In this document: piece after piece, positions 17,256 through 26,074 of the stretch
Layout of the letters: each line of letters opens with the position of its first letter
How positions within the stretch are numbered: the first letter of the stretch is position 1
Assembly: GCA_031432545.1 (NCBI GenBank)
Contig: JAVKGX010000007.1
Span: 21,885-85,884 of the forward strand
Source of the DNA: Armatimonadota bacterium
GTDB taxonomy: Bacteria; Sysuimicrobiota; Sysuimicrobiia; Sysuimicrobiales; Sysuimicrobiaceae
Direction of reading: 5' to 3'
DNA length: 64,000 bases
Notes under the pieces: model-generated
Told to the model about the DNA's origin: nothing
Seen by the model: the letters and a program-made list of their open reading frames with translations, nothing else
Database searches by the model: none
Made by a program: the position numbers and the translations under genes

Positions 17256-18236
17256 ATGACCATCAGGGTATGCCTCGCGGGGTCCGAACTGGCGCGTGCC
17301 GTCGCGAGAGCTGCGGACCTGTCTCTCGTGGCCGGCGTGTCGCGCACGCACGCGGGTCGGAACTTGGGCGAGGTATTGGGTGAGCCACACCTCGTCTGCC
17401 CCATCTACCGGTCGGTTGCAGAAGCGCTGGCCCATCCTTGCGACGTCTTCGTCGAGTACACGGAGCCGGGGACTGCCAGAACTCACGTCCTGAACGCACT
17501 CGAAAGGGGAGCCCATGTCGTGGTGGGAAGTTCCGGGCTTGCGGATGACGACTTCGCGCGAATCGATCGGGTCGCTCGCGAGCGGCGGCGCGGCGTCCTC
17601 GCGTGCGGCAACTTCGCCCTCACGGCCGTGCTGCTGCAGAAGTTCGCCGAGGTGGCAGCCAGGTACATTCCGCAGTGGGAGATCATCGACTACGCGCACG
17701 ACAACAAGGTGGACGCTCCGAGCGGAACGGTCCGTGAACTGGCCGCTCGCCTCGCCAGGGTGCGCCCTCCCAAACCGACGGTGCCCGCAGACCGGACGGT
17801 GGGGCTGCGCGAAGCGCGGGGCGCCACACTGGCGTCTTCCCAAGTCCATTCCCTCCGGCTGCCCGGGTACATGATCAGCGCCGAGATCATCTTTGGGATG
17901 CCCGACCAGCGACTGACGATTCGTCACGACGCGGGCAGCAGCGCTCGACCCTACGTCGACGGAGCTGTGCTCGCCATCCGTAGGGTTTCGACGCTGCTCG
18001 GTCTGCACCGGACACGGAGCAAGCGGGATGCACACGCTTCTATGGGTTGTGCAGGTCGTCCTCGGCATCTACTTCTTCGTCACCGGCCTCATCCACTTCT
18101 TGGTGCCGCCGGGCTTGCCCGGGCCGATGGCGTGGATGTACGAGTTGCCCACAACACTGCACTTCGTCGCTGGCGGTGCCGAAATCCTCGCTGGTCTGGG
18201 CCTGATTCTGCCCGGAGCGATCCGCGCTCGAGGTGA
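17256..18236 (+). CDS. DapB-like dihydrodipicolinate reductase homologue, aberrant
   Basis: The first 250 residues or so follow the DapB fold: a Rossmann start (TIRVCLAGSELARAVARA), DVFVEYTEPG, VVVGSSGLADDDFARI, the catalytic region HDNKVDAPSGTVREL and a C-terminal sheet (SLRLPGYMISAEIIFG ... IRHDAGS). Two oddities stand out. The glycine-rich GATGRMG nucleotide loop is shortened to AGSELA. The frame also runs about 70 codons past the expected DapB end (near 18003), overlapping the next gene by 209 bases with an Arg-rich tail of no family resemblance. It may not make lysine precursors; the genuine DapB could be elsewhere. GTG 17247 is an alternative start. Confidence 0.6.
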   Translation: MTIRVCLAGSELARAVARAADLSLVAGVSRTHAGRNLGEVLGEPHLVCPIYRSVAEALAHPCDVFVEYTEPGTARTHVLNALERGAHVVVGSSGLADDDFARIDRVARERRRGVLACGNFALTAVLLQKFAEVAARYIPQWEIIDYAHDNKVDAPSGTVRELAARLARVRPPKPTVPADRTVGLREARGATLASSQVHSLRLPGYMISAEIIFGMPDQRLTIRHDAGSSARPYVDGAVLAIRRVSTLLGLHRTRSKRDAHASMGCAGRPRHLLLRHRPHPLLGAAGLARADGVDVRVAHNTALRRWRCRNPRWSGPDSARSDPRSR

Positions 18237-18414
18237 ACTGACGGTGCTGGCAGCGTTGGGGCTGGTCGTGGTGATGCTGGGTGCGGCTGCGTGGCACCTT
18301 TGGCGTGGGGAGTACGAGAACATCTTCATGAACCTGGTTCTGGCGGGCCTGGCGGGGTTCGTGGCCTACGGCCGATGGAAGGTGAGACCTCTGGGCGGGT
18401 CTTCGCGGCCATGA
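18028..18414 (+). CDS. DoxX-like family membrane protein
   Basis: 128-residue protein with four hydrophobic helices: LLWVVQVVLGIYFFVTGLIHF, HFVAGGAEILAGLGLILPG, LTVLAALGLVVVMLGAAAWHL and IFMNLVLAGLAGFVAYG. The pattern and the GAEILAGLGLILP segment match DoxX-like small membrane proteins (PF13564). Function is not established for the family. It overlaps the aberrant 3' end of the DapB-like frame by 209 bases, and its stop overlaps the next start by ATGA, so it is coupled with the methyltransferase. It looks the more credible of the two overlapping frames, as its protein features are coherent. Confidence 0.78.
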   Translation: MHTLLWVVQVVLGIYFFVTGLIHFLVPPGLPGPMAWMYELPTTLHFVAGGAEILAGLGLILPGAIRARGELTVLAALGLVVVMLGAAAWHLWRGEYENIFMNLVLAGLAGFVAYGRWKVRPLGGSSRP

Positions 18415-19166
18415 AGGAGCGCGACCGCGCGGCACGGCGGGCGATCAAGTCGGACAGTGGGCCGCGGTCGGACCCACGGCAGGTCGGGGCTCTGCCCTCG
18501 GAGCCAAGCAGCGCGTTCGCCGCGATCGACGGGTACATCGAGGGTCTGTTCGTGCCGCAGGATGTCGCTCTGGATGCGACGGTACGCTCGATCGCGGATG
18601 CGGGGATGCCGCCGATCCAGGTGTCTGCGGTCCAGGGAAAGTTCCTCCATCTGCTCGCCCGGCTTGTGCGAGCGCGCCGGATCCTCGAGATCGGTACGCT
18701 CGCTGGATACAGCACGATCTGGCTGGCGCGGGCTCTGCCAGCCGACGGCAGCCTGATCTCGCTGGAACGAAACCCTCGGTACGCACAGGTGGCGCGTGCC
18801 AATCTGGCATGCGCGGGCGTGGACACCAGAGTCGAAATCGTCGTAGGCCCGGCGCTGGAAACCCTCCCGCGGCTCTGGCGCGCAGGAGGAGGCCCCTTCG
18901 ACATGGTCTTCATCGATGCCGACAAGGAGAACTACCCGGCATACTTGGATTGGAGCCTGCGCCTGACGCGCTCGGGCAGCCTGATCGTCGCGGATAACGT
19001 CGTGCGCGCAGGCCGCGTCCTCGCGGCCCACCCCGCAGACGGCGCCGACCGCGGCGCGCGGGCGTTCAACGCGGCGCTGGCGGCCGAAGCACGGGTCGAG
19101 GCGATCGTCGTGCAGCACGTCGGCGTCAAGGGACACGACGGCATGGCGATCGCCGTCGTGAGGTAG
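18411..19166 (+). CDS. Class I SAM-dependent O-methyltransferase (COMT/CCoAMT-like)
   Basis: 251 residues. The SAM-binding motif I ILEIGTLAGYSTIWLARALP (about 94-113), the acidic DMVFIDADKENYPAYLDW motif (about 165) and GSLIVADNVVRAGRV are characteristic of the cation-dependent O-methyltransferase family PF01596, which methylates catechol-type hydroxyls. The metal-binding Asp residues of FIDADK and ADN are present. ATG 18411 overlaps the upstream stop. The substrate cannot be told from sequence. Confidence 0.86.
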   Translation: MKERDRAARRAIKSDSGPRSDPRQVGALPSEPSSAFAAIDGYIEGLFVPQDVALDATVRSIADAGMPPIQVSAVQGKFLHLLARLVRARRILEIGTLAGYSTIWLARALPADGSLISLERNPRYAQVARANLACAGVDTRVEIVVGPALETLPRLWRAGGGPFDMVFIDADKENYPAYLDWSLRLTRSGSLIVADNVVRAGRVLAAHPADGADRGARAFNAALAAEARVEAIVVQHVGVKGHDGMAIAVVR

Positions 19167-19235
19167 CCCGTCGCCGCTTACCCCGGACGTCCGCGGCGTC
19201 GGACGAGCCCGAGCCCGGCGCAGATGGAGGAAGCC

Positions 19236-20198
19236 GTGCTGATCCTCGGTCGCCGTGACGTCGAAGCTCTGCTGGACGTCGACGTCCTGATCGATGGGCT
19301 CGCGGTGGCGATGGCCGATGTGAGCGCCGGCCGTGCGTCCGTCCCGCCCCGAAACTTCGCGACGGTGGCAGACCGAGGGCTCCTGGCCGCGATGCCCGCG
19401 TATCTGGAGACCCGCAGTGTGCTGGCGGCCAAGCTCGTGTGTGTGTTCCCGGGCAACGCCCTCCGGGGCATCGAAACGCATCAGGCTCTGATCGGCGTCT
19501 TCGAAGCGGACTCCGGCCAGCCGGTGGCGATCCTCGATGGCGCCTCGATCACGGCCGTGCGCACCGCGGCGGGCTCGGCGCTGGCGACTCGCCTGTGCGC
19601 GCGTCAGGACGCGCGCGTCCTGGCGATCCTCGGCACCGGCGTACAGGCGCGCTCCCACGCGCGCGTCGTGCCCCGCGTCCGCCGGTTCGCCGAGATCCTG
19701 GTCGCGGGCCGCACGCCCGAGAAGGTGGAGGCTCTGGCGACCGAGATCGGGGCCACGCCGGTGCGATCGTACGCCGAGGCGGTCGCGCTCGCCGATGTGG
19801 TCTGCGCATGCACCCACGCGACCGAGCCGATCGTGCGGCGGGAGTGGCTGAGGCCGGGGACCCACGTGAACTCCGTCGGGTTCACCGCCGGGTTCGAAGT
19901 GGATCCTGCTGCGTTCGCGGACGCCGTCGTGATCGTGGAGTCCCGGGACGCAGCGATTGGTGAGTACCCCAACGGCGCGGCCGACCTGACGGCCGCCGTC
20001 CGTCAGGGACTGGCGCGCCCCGAAGACATCTGCGAAATCGGCGAACTGGTCGAGGGGCGCCGATCCGGACGCACGGACCCGGATCAGATCACGGTCTACC
20101 GCTCCGTGGGAGTGGCCGCCGAGGACGCGATCGCCGCTTGTCTGGTCGTGGAGGCGGCGCGCAGGCGGGGTCTGGGCGTAGAGGTCGATCTGTCGTGA
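19236..20198 (+). CDS. Ornithine cyclodeaminase/mu-crystallin family protein
   Basis: 320 residues, NAD(P)-dependent family that includes ornithine cyclodeaminase, alanine dehydrogenase (archaeal), ketimine reductase and staphylopine-type enzymes. Features: KLVCVFPGN, the Rossmann motif VLAILGTGVQARSHARV near 130, and HVNSVGFTAGFEVDPAAF with DAAIGEYPNGAADL. GTG 19236 was chosen because GGAGG at 19226-19230 precedes it and the protein then begins VLILGRRDVEALLD, like family members; ATG 19224 is four codons upstream. Which reaction it performs is open. Confidence 0.83.
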   Translation: MLILGRRDVEALLDVDVLIDGLAVAMADVSAGRASVPPRNFATVADRGLLAAMPAYLETRSVLAAKLVCVFPGNALRGIETHQALIGVFEADSGQPVAILDGASITAVRTAAGSALATRLCARQDARVLAILGTGVQARSHARVVPRVRRFAEILVAGRTPEKVEALATEIGATPVRSYAEAVALADVVCACTHATEPIVRREWLRPGTHVNSVGFTAGFEVDPAAFADAVVIVESRDAAIGEYPNGAADLTAAVRQGLARPEDICEIGELVEGRRSGRTDPDQITVYRSVGVAAEDAIAACLVVEAARRRGLGVEVDLS

Positions 20199-20342
20199 TC
20201 CTTGAGGCAAGGCTACCCGCACAGGCGCTGGACCGGCGTGGCCGTCGAACGGGACGCGGCGCCGGGTCGCATGGCAGGCCTGAGGGCGGCACCACAAGAC
20301 CAGCCGAACGGAGGGGAGGCGGCCGCGGACGAGCGCGCTCGG

Positions 20343-20348
20343 TACAAT
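20343..20348 (+). promoter_or_regulatory. Putative -10 element upstream of quinone oxidoreductase
   Basis: TACAAT at 20343-20348 in otherwise G+C-rich sequence, 35 bases before the start; no clear -35 at the right distance. The surrounding 184-base gap (20199-20382) holds no gene I can support. Confidence 0.45.
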
Positions 20349-20382
20349 AGCGCCGGGAACACGTGGAGCGGAGGAGGGTGGC

Positions 20383-21351
20383 ATGCGCGCGATCCGGATT
20401 CACGAGACCGGTGGCCCGGAAGTGATGCGTCACGAGGAAGTGCCTACTCCCTCGCCCCAGGAGGGGCAGGCGTTGGTCCGTCTGGCGGCAGCAGGCGTAA
20501 ACTTCATCGACGTGTACCAGCGCAAGGGGCTGTACAAGCTGCCGCTCCCGGCGGTGCTCGGGCAGGAAGGAGCAGGGGTGGTGGAAGCCGTCGGCCCGGG
20601 AGTGGAGGTGGTCAGGCCCGGAGACCGTGTGGCGTTCGCAAACGTGTTGGGGGCTTACGCGGAGTACGTCGTCGCCCCCGCCGATCGTCTGGTGCTCCTT
20701 CCGGAGGGAGTGGACCTGGAGACGGCCGCCGCAGTCATGCTCCAGGGCATGACCGCACACTACCTGACCCATTCCACGTACCCCCTGCGGGAGGGGGACG
20801 TGGCGCTCGTGCATGCCGCCGCCGGTGGAGTGGGCCTGCTGCTCACCCAGATGGCCAAGCGACGGGGGGCGACGGTGATCGGAACGGTCTCGACGGAGGC
20901 GAAGGCCCGACTCGCGGAAGACGCGGGTGTGGATCACGTGGTCCTGTACACCGAGACGAATTTCGAAGCCGAGGCGCGACGCATCACGGACGGCAAGGGG
21001 GTTCAGGTCGTCTACGACTCGGTGGGACGGGATACGTTCGAGCGCAGTCTCGGCAGCCTGACGCTGCGCGGCATGCTCGTGCTGTTCGGGCAGTCCAGCG
21101 GTCCAGTCGCTCCGTTCGACCCACAGATCCTCAACGCCAAGGGATCGCTGTTCCTGACGCGGCCCACGCTGATGCACTACACCGCCACGCGCGAAGAGTT
21201 GCTGTGGCGTGCGAACGACGTCCTCGGATGGGTAGCCTCGGGAGAACTCAGGGTCCGGATCGACCGGACCTTCCCGCTGGATCAGGCGGCCGAAGCCCAT
21301 CGGGCATTGGAGAGCCGGCAGACGACCGGCAAGGTGTTGCTGTCCATGTGA
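20383..21351 (+). CDS. qor: NADPH:quinone oxidoreductase (zinc-independent MDR family)
   Basis: 322-residue cytoplasmic medium-chain reductase that reduces quinones with NADPH. N-terminal GroES-like part [20 protein letters not shown] and [17 protein letters not shown], quinone oxidoreductase signature around [16 protein letters not shown], then the Rossmann motif [24 protein letters not shown] near 145. No zinc ligands are apparent. ATG 20383 has GGAGGAGGG seven bases upstream, a strong site. It appears to be a single-gene unit, with its own -10 and the recX promoter following. Confidence 0.92.
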   Translation: MRAIRIHETGGPEVMRHEEVPTPSPQEGQALVRLAAAGVNFIDVYQRKGLYKLPLPAVLGQEGAGVVEAVGPGVEVVRPGDRVAFANVLGAYAEYVVAPADRLVLLPEGVDLETAAAVMLQGMTAHYLTHSTYPLREGDVALVHAAAGGVGLLLTQMAKRRGATVIGTVSTEAKARLAEDAGVDHVVLYTETNFEAEARRITDGKGVQVVYDSVGRDTFERSLGSLTLRGMLVLFGQSSGPVAPFDPQILNAKGSLFLTRPTLMHYTATREELLWRANDVLGWVASGELRVRIDRTFPLDQAAEAHRALESRQTTGKVLLSM

Positions 21352-21439
21352 GCCGGTTGGTCAGATCTCCGGCGGCCGCACTCACAGCCGGCCGGCGCCC
21401 GGCGACCCCCCGCACCGGATGGACGTTCGCCAGCGAGAG

Positions 21440-21460
21440 GGAACGTGTGTTTGCTATAAT
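21440..21460 (+). promoter_or_regulatory. LexA-like SOS box and -10 element upstream of recX
   Basis: GGAACGTGTGTTTG at 21440-21453 matches 10 of 14 bases of the palindrome at recA, keeping AAC-N4-GTT. One base later comes a perfect -10 TATAAT (21455-21460), exactly the box-to--10 geometry of recA. The -35 position has no good hexamer. Confidence 0.62.
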
Positions 21461-21505
21461 GGGGCGGCAGGAGGCGGACTTCCTGAAACGCATCGAGAGC
21501 AGACG

Positions 21506-22213
21506 GTGACGGAACTGCAGACACCTGCGTCGCGCTCAAGACGGGCGGCTGCGCGGGGCGGCGGGCTCACACCGCAGGTCGTGAGTGTCCTTCCCGCCCG
21601 CCAGCCCGGTCTGGTGCGGATACGGATGTCCACGGGGGAGTTTCTGCGTGTCCGGGAGCAGACTTGTAGGGAGCTGGGCGTCAGCCTGGGGGCGATCACC
21701 GCCCAGACCCTGCGCCGGCTGACCGACGAAGACGCTGGCACCAGGCTCCGGGAACGCGCCCTGCGCCTGCTGGCTGCGCGTCCGAGGTCGCGGGCCGAGC
21801 TGGCTGCCAGACTGCGACGGGTAGGCCCCGCCGCGCGGGTGGCCGGCGTGCTGGCGGAACTGGAACGGCAGGGCCTGGTGGACGACGAACGCTTCGCACG
21901 CCTGTGGACGCAGTCCCGCCGTCAGGCGCGCAGGTGGGGTGCGCTTCGGATCCGCCGGGAACTACGCGCTAAGGGAATCCCCCCCGACGTCATCGAGCGG
22001 GTGTTGGACGAAGACCCAACCGATGAAGAGGCTGTGGCCGAAGCGCTCGCCTGCCAGAGGCTGCGTGCCTACGCCGGGCTCGACCGCAAGACCGCTGCCC
22101 GCCGCCTGGCCGCGTTCTTGGCCCGCCGTGGCTTCCGGGACGGCAGCGTGATCCACGCGTTGCGCAGGGTCGGGTTGTTCGCGGACCGAACCGCAGACGA
22201 GGGGCCCGCCTGA
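21506..22213 (+). CDS. recX: RecX regulatory protein
   Basis: Modulator of RecA filaments. 235 residues of alpha-helical, Arg-rich three-helix repeats: RERALRLLAARPRSRAELAARL, then VAGVLAELERQGLVDDERFARLW and GALRIRRELRAKGIPPDVIERVL, all RecX hallmarks. Its N-terminal 60 residues (VSVLPARQPGLVRIRMSTGEFL) match the small beta domain found in some Bacillus-type RecX proteins. GTG 21506 is the only usable start in frame after the -10; its ribosome-binding site is weak (GAGAGC). It begins a unit with the helicase-nuclease and the SbcCD-like genes and has a LexA-like box upstream. Confidence 0.9.
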   Translation: MTELQTPASRSRRAAARGGGLTPQVVSVLPARQPGLVRIRMSTGEFLRVREQTCRELGVSLGAITAQTLRRLTDEDAGTRLRERALRLLAARPRSRAELAARLRRVGPAARVAGVLAELERQGLVDDERFARLWTQSRRQARRWGALRIRRELRAKGIPPDVIERVLDEDPTDEEAVAEALACQRLRAYAGLDRKTAARRLAAFLARRGFRDGSVIHALRRVGLFADRTADEGPA

Positions 22214-22284
22214 TGCGCCAATCCATCGAATCGCCCAACCGTCCCCGGTACACCGTGGTCTTGGAGACCGAGGCCCTTCGATGA
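22213..22284 (+). other. Possible 23-codon coupling ORF between recX and helicase
   Basis: ATG 22213 overlaps the recX stop (TGATG) and its TGA overlaps the helicase start (ATGA at 22281-22284). It would encode 23 residues (MRQSIESPNRPRYTVV...). It could carry ribosomes from recX to the helicase across the 67-base gap. There is no homology that I recognise and it may be chance. Confidence 0.25.
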
Positions 22285-25200
22285 AGCAGCATGCGCCGAA
22301 CCGTTCCGCAACCGGGACCGCGGCCCGGGCAGTGCGGGCGAGCCTCCAGATCGCACTCACGCTCGATACGGCCCCCCAAGTTCCGACATCTCCGATCGAG
22401 CGCGTCGTGGACGGGTTGAACGATGAGCAGCGCCGCGCGGTGGCGTGGGATAGCGGCCCCCTGCTGATCATCGCCGGGGCCGGTACCGGGAAGACCGCCG
22501 TGATCACCCGTCGGATCGCCTACCTGATCACCAGCAAGCGCGCACGCCCGTCGGAGATCCTCGCGCTGACGTTCACGGACAAGGCCGCCGCCGAGATGGA
22601 AGAGCGCGTCGACGTACTCGTCCCCTACGGCTATACGGACATCTGGATCTCCACCTTCCACGCGTTCGGAGAACGCGTGCTCCGGGACAACGCCCTGGTG
22701 CTGGGGCTGCCCCCCGACTTCCGGGTCTTGGACCGCGCCGAGCAGGTGCTGTTCTTGCGGGAAAATCTCTTCGAGCTTCCGCTGCGGATCTACCGGCCTC
22801 TGGGGGATCCCACGCGGCACCTCCAGGCGCTGGTCTCGCTGTTCAGCCGGGCCAAGGACGAGGCCGTCTCGCCGTCCGACTACCTCCAGTACGCGGAGGC
22901 GGTGGCGGCGCAGGCCACCCAGAATCCCGGCGACGAGGAGATGCAGCGAGAGGCGGACCGGCAGATGGAGCTGGCCCAAGCCTACGCCGCGTACCAGAGG
23001 CTGCTGGGGGAGCGCGGCCTGGTGGACTTCGGCGACCTGATCACCCTGACGCTTCGGCTGTTCCGAGACCATCCGGCCGCGCTGCGACCCTACCAGGAGC
23101 GCTTCCGCTACATCCTGGTCGATGAGTTCCAGGACACCAACCACGCGCAGTTCGAGATCGTCAAGCTCCTGGCCGCCCGCCATCGGAACGTCACCGTGGT
23201 CGGCGACGATGACCAGGCCATCTACAAGTGGCGGGGAGCAGCCATCAGCAACATCCTGGACTTCGCGCGCACCTACCCCGACGCCCACAAGATCGTCCTG
23301 CTGCGCAACTACCGCAGCGGTCAGGCCATCCTCGACGCGGCCTACCGGCTGATCCGCCACAACGACCCCGACCGGCTGGAAGTACGCGAGGACGTCGACA
23401 AGCGCCTGATCGCCGATCGGCCACAGGGGCCTTTGCCCGAACACCTGCACTTCGACACGCTCAGCACGGAGGCCGACGCGGTCGCCGCCCGAATCGCAGA
23501 CCGCGTGGAAGCGGGCGAATGGCATTACCGCGACGTGGCGATCCTCGTCCGTGCCAACAACGACGCCGAGCCCTTCCTGCGGGCGCTGAACATGCGGGGG
23601 ATTCCGTTCCAGTTCAGCGGCAGCCGTGGGTTGTACGACCGCGAGGAGATCCGGCTGGTGCTCGCCTTCCTCCGCGTGCTCGCCGACCCGCAGGACAGCC
23701 TCAGCCTGTACTACCTGGGCACGTCGCCTTTGTACGCCGTCGGCGCCACGGACATGGCGCGCTGCCTGGCGACCGCCCGGCAGAAGAACCGATCGCTGGA
23801 GTGGGTCTTCCGCAACTTGGATGCGCAAGACCTCAGCGCCGAGGTGTCCCCCGAAAGCCGCGCCGCCATCGAGAAGATGCTGGCAGACCTGGAAGCGATG
23901 CGCGAGCGTAGCGCCGCACACCCGACGGGCCGCGTACTCTACGAATACCTGGTCGAGCGGACGGGCTACGTCAAGCGCCTCGCGTCCTCGGGGAACCCCA
24001 ACGACGAGATGCGCGTACGCAACCTGGCGCGCTTGTTTGACATCGTCGCCCGCACCGCACCCCTGCTGCGCTACGACCGGGCCGTGGAGTTCCTGCGCCA
24101 CATCGACGAGCGGATCCAGGCCGGCGACGACCCGGCGGTGGCGGAAGCCGATCCGGATGCCGACGCCGTGCAGGTGCTGACCGTCCACAAGGCCAAGGGA
24201 CTGGAGTTCCCTGTAGTGTTCGTCGTTTCGTGTGTGGACCGCCGCTTCCCCCTGGGACGGCGCGCAGATCCCATCGAGTTGCCGGACACACTCATCCGGG
24301 ATGTCCTGCCCGAGGGCGACCACCACCTCCAGGAGGAGCGGAGGTTGTTCTACGTGGCGATGACGCGCGCCCGGCGTGAGCTGTACCTCACCAGCGCCCG
24401 CGACTACGGGGGGCTGCGACCCCGCAAGGTCAGCCGCTTCGTGCTCGAAGCCTTGGATGTCCCCGCGGGGTCACAGCAGCCCTTCCGGGCATCGGCGGCC
24501 GAGCAGATCCATCGGCACGCACCGCCGGCCGGTGAGCCGCTGGCGCTGGAGGGCATCGTGCCATCGGACGGTGTCGTCAGCGTCTCCTTCCGGCAGCTGG
24601 ACGACTACCAGACGTGTCCGCTGAAGTTCAAGTACGCGCACATTCTGCGCGTCCCCGTGACCCGCGATCACCGCGTGGCCTACGGCTTCGCGATCCACGA
24701 GGCGGTCCGGGAGTACAACCGGCGGCGCGCGCGCCGTCAGGCGATCACGCTCGACGAGCTGATCGCCTACTTCGAGAAGGTGTGGGTGAACGAGGGTTTC
24801 ATCAGCCGCGAGCACGAAGAGCGCCGAATGGCCGAGGGTCGCGCGGTTCTGGCGGCCTTCTACGAGCACCAGGCGTCGGCGGGCACCGTCCCGACGATGG
24901 TTGAGGCCCCGTTCTCGTTCGTCCGGGGCAACACCCGTGTGCGCGGGCGCTGGGACCGGGTCGACGTCCGCGACGGCGAGGTGTGCGTCGTGGACTTCAA
25001 GACCTCGGACGTCCGAGAGCCGGATCGGGCCGACGAGCGCGTCCGGGACAGCCTGCAGCTGCGTCTGTACGCGATGGCCTACAACGAGGTCTACGGAAAG
25101 CTGCCCGACCGTCTGGAGATGCACTTTTTGGGGCCGGGCGGCGTCGTCGTTGGGTCGCTGGCTCCGGAGCCCTCATGGGTCGCCGATGCTGCGGACGCGA

Positions 25201-25319
25201 TCGATCGGGTGGCCGACGGTATCCGGCGCGGCGACTTCGTCGCCACGCCCGACTGGTTCCGGGCCTGCCGACACTGCGCGTTCTCGGCGATCTGTCCGTA
25301 CACGGCAAAGGGGGATTGA
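22281..25319 (+). CDS. UvrD/PcrA-family helicase fused to Fe-S PD-(D/E)XK nuclease
   Basis: 1012-residue single-chain helicase-nuclease. Superfamily 1A motifs in order: Walker A GAGTGKT (66-72), Ia STFHAFGERV, II LVDEFQDTN (about 280), III GDDDQAIYKWRGA, IV LLRNYRSGQ, V TVHKAKGLEFPVVFVV, VI EERRLFYVAMTRAR. After about residue 760 comes a RecB-like nuclease: SFRQLDDYQTC, GRWDRVD, VVDFKTSD (about 903-909) and QLRLYAMAY. Four cysteines (one at about 778, then CRHCAFSAIC at about 996) match the Fe-S staple of AddB nucleases. Such proteins process DNA ends. ATG 22281 lacks a Shine-Dalgarno. It follows recX and is followed by HAD and SbcD/SbcC-like genes in one unit. Confidence 0.92.
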   Translation: MKQHAPNRSATGTAARAVRASLQIALTLDTAPQVPTSPIERVVDGLNDEQRRAVAWDSGPLLIIAGAGTGKTAVITRRIAYLITSKRARPSEILALTFTDKAAAEMEERVDVLVPYGYTDIWISTFHAFGERVLRDNALVLGLPPDFRVLDRAEQVLFLRENLFELPLRIYRPLGDPTRHLQALVSLFSRAKDEAVSPSDYLQYAEAVAAQATQNPGDEEMQREADRQMELAQAYAAYQRLLGERGLVDFGDLITLTLRLFRDHPAALRPYQERFRYILVDEFQDTNHAQFEIVKLLAARHRNVTVVGDDDQAIYKWRGAAISNILDFARTYPDAHKIVLLRNYRSGQAILDAAYRLIRHNDPDRLEVREDVDKRLIADRPQGPLPEHLHFDTLSTEADAVAARIADRVEAGEWHYRDVAILVRANNDAEPFLRALNMRGIPFQFSGSRGLYDREEIRLVLAFLRVLADPQDSLSLYYLGTSPLYAVGATDMARCLATARQKNRSLEWVFRNLDAQDLSAEVSPESRAAIEKMLADLEAMRERSAAHPTGRVLYEYLVERTGYVKRLASSGNPNDEMRVRNLARLFDIVARTAPLLRYDRAVEFLRHIDERIQAGDDPAVAEADPDADAVQVLTVHKAKGLEFPVVFVVSCVDRRFPLGRRADPIELPDTLIRDVLPEGDHHLQEERRLFYVAMTRARRELYLTSARDYGGLRPRKVSRFVLEALDVPAGSQQPFRASAAEQIHRHAPPAGEPLALEGIVPSDGVVSVSFRQLDDYQTCPLKFKYAHILRVPVTRDHRVAYGFAIHEAVREYNRRRARRQAITLDELIAYFEKVWVNEGFISREHEERRMAEGRAVLAAFYEHQASAGTVPTMVEAPFSFVRGNTRVRGRWDRVDVRDGEVCVVDFKTSDVREPDRADERVRDSLQLRLYAMAYNEVYGKLPDRLEMHFLGPGGVVVGSLAPEPSWVADAADAIDRVADGIRRGDFVATPDWFRACRHCAFSAICPYTAKGD

Positions 25320-25324
25320 ACGAC

Positions 25325-26074
25325 GTGGTCGGCGATCGTGAGCCGGGGTCCACTGGGCCAGCAGCCACATCCGGGCGACCGCACGCGGTCCGAGCGGTGT
25401 TGTTGGACGCGGGGCACACGATCATCGAAGGGAGGCCCTCGTGGTTCGACGTGTGGGAGGAGGCGCTCGGGGCTTTCGACGTGACGCTGGATCGCGAGGC
25501 GTTGCAGAAGGCCTATGCGCGCGCCAGCGACGCACTCAGCCACATCCCCCCCGAGCAGTTCACCCCCGAGACGTGGCGGCAGTTCCTGCGCGAGATGGTG
25601 GCGAACCTCGAGATCCCCGGCCACGAGGATGCGATCGCCGACCGCATGCACCGGATCCTGGCCGAGGTGCGACCCCAGTACAGGGCCTACGAGGAAGTCC
25701 CCGAAGTCCTCGAGCGCCTGCGCAGGCGGGGACTGCGTCTTGCGGTGGTGTCGAACTGGGAACTGGATCTCCCGGAGGTCCTTGCCCGCGCAGGTCTGGA
25801 CGGTCGGTTCGACGCCGTGGTCGCGTCCGCGGCGGTCGGCGCCGCCAAGCCCGACCCGCGCATCTTCCACATCGCCCTGGACCGGGTGGGCGTCGCGCCG
25901 TCAGCAGCGGTGCACGTGGGTGACTCGTACGAAGCCGACGTGCAAGGTGCCCGGGCGGCCGGGGTGCATCCGGTTCTGCTGGATCGGGATCGTCTGTACC
26001 ATGACGTGGACTGTGATCTGATCCGCAACCTGCGTGAACTGCCGGCCGTGTTGGACCGGCTGGAGGCACGGTGA
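25325..26074 (+). CDS. HAD-superfamily hydrolase
   Basis: 249-residue haloacid dehalogenase-type phosphatase. Motif I is AVLLDAGHTIIEG, motif II LRLAVVSNWE, motif III the Lys of AAKPDPRIF and motif IV VGDSYEADVQGARAAG. In motif I the nucleophile Asp is present but the usual second Asp (DxD) is replaced by Gly, as in the dREG-2/REG-like subfamily. GTG 25325 was chosen with the G-run at 25310-25314; TTG 25316, overlapping the helicase stop, is an alternative. The stop overlaps the next gene by GTGA. The substrate is unknown; its place among repair nucleases suggests but does not prove action on nucleotide ends. Confidence 0.85.
   Translation: MVGDREPGSTGPAATSGRPHAVRAVLLDAGHTIIEGRPSWFDVWEEALGAFDVTLDREALQKAYARASDALSHIPPEQFTPETWRQFLREMVANLEIPGHEDAIADRMHRILAEVRPQYRAYEEVPEVLERLRRRGLRLAVVSNWELDLPEVLARAGLDGRFDAVVASAAVGAAKPDPRIFHIALDRVGVAPSAAVHVGDSYEADVQGARAAGVHPVLLDRDRLYHDVDCDLIRNLRELPAVLDRLEAR

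Noticed and set aside
16737..18068. 443-codon open frame on the - strand across the decayed VOC gene
   Set aside because: No family resemblance, no ribosome-binding site, and it runs antisense to the DapB-like gene.
21990..24326. 778-codon open frame on the - strand
   Set aside because: Antisense to recX and the helicase; the helicase motifs on the + strand are unmistakable.
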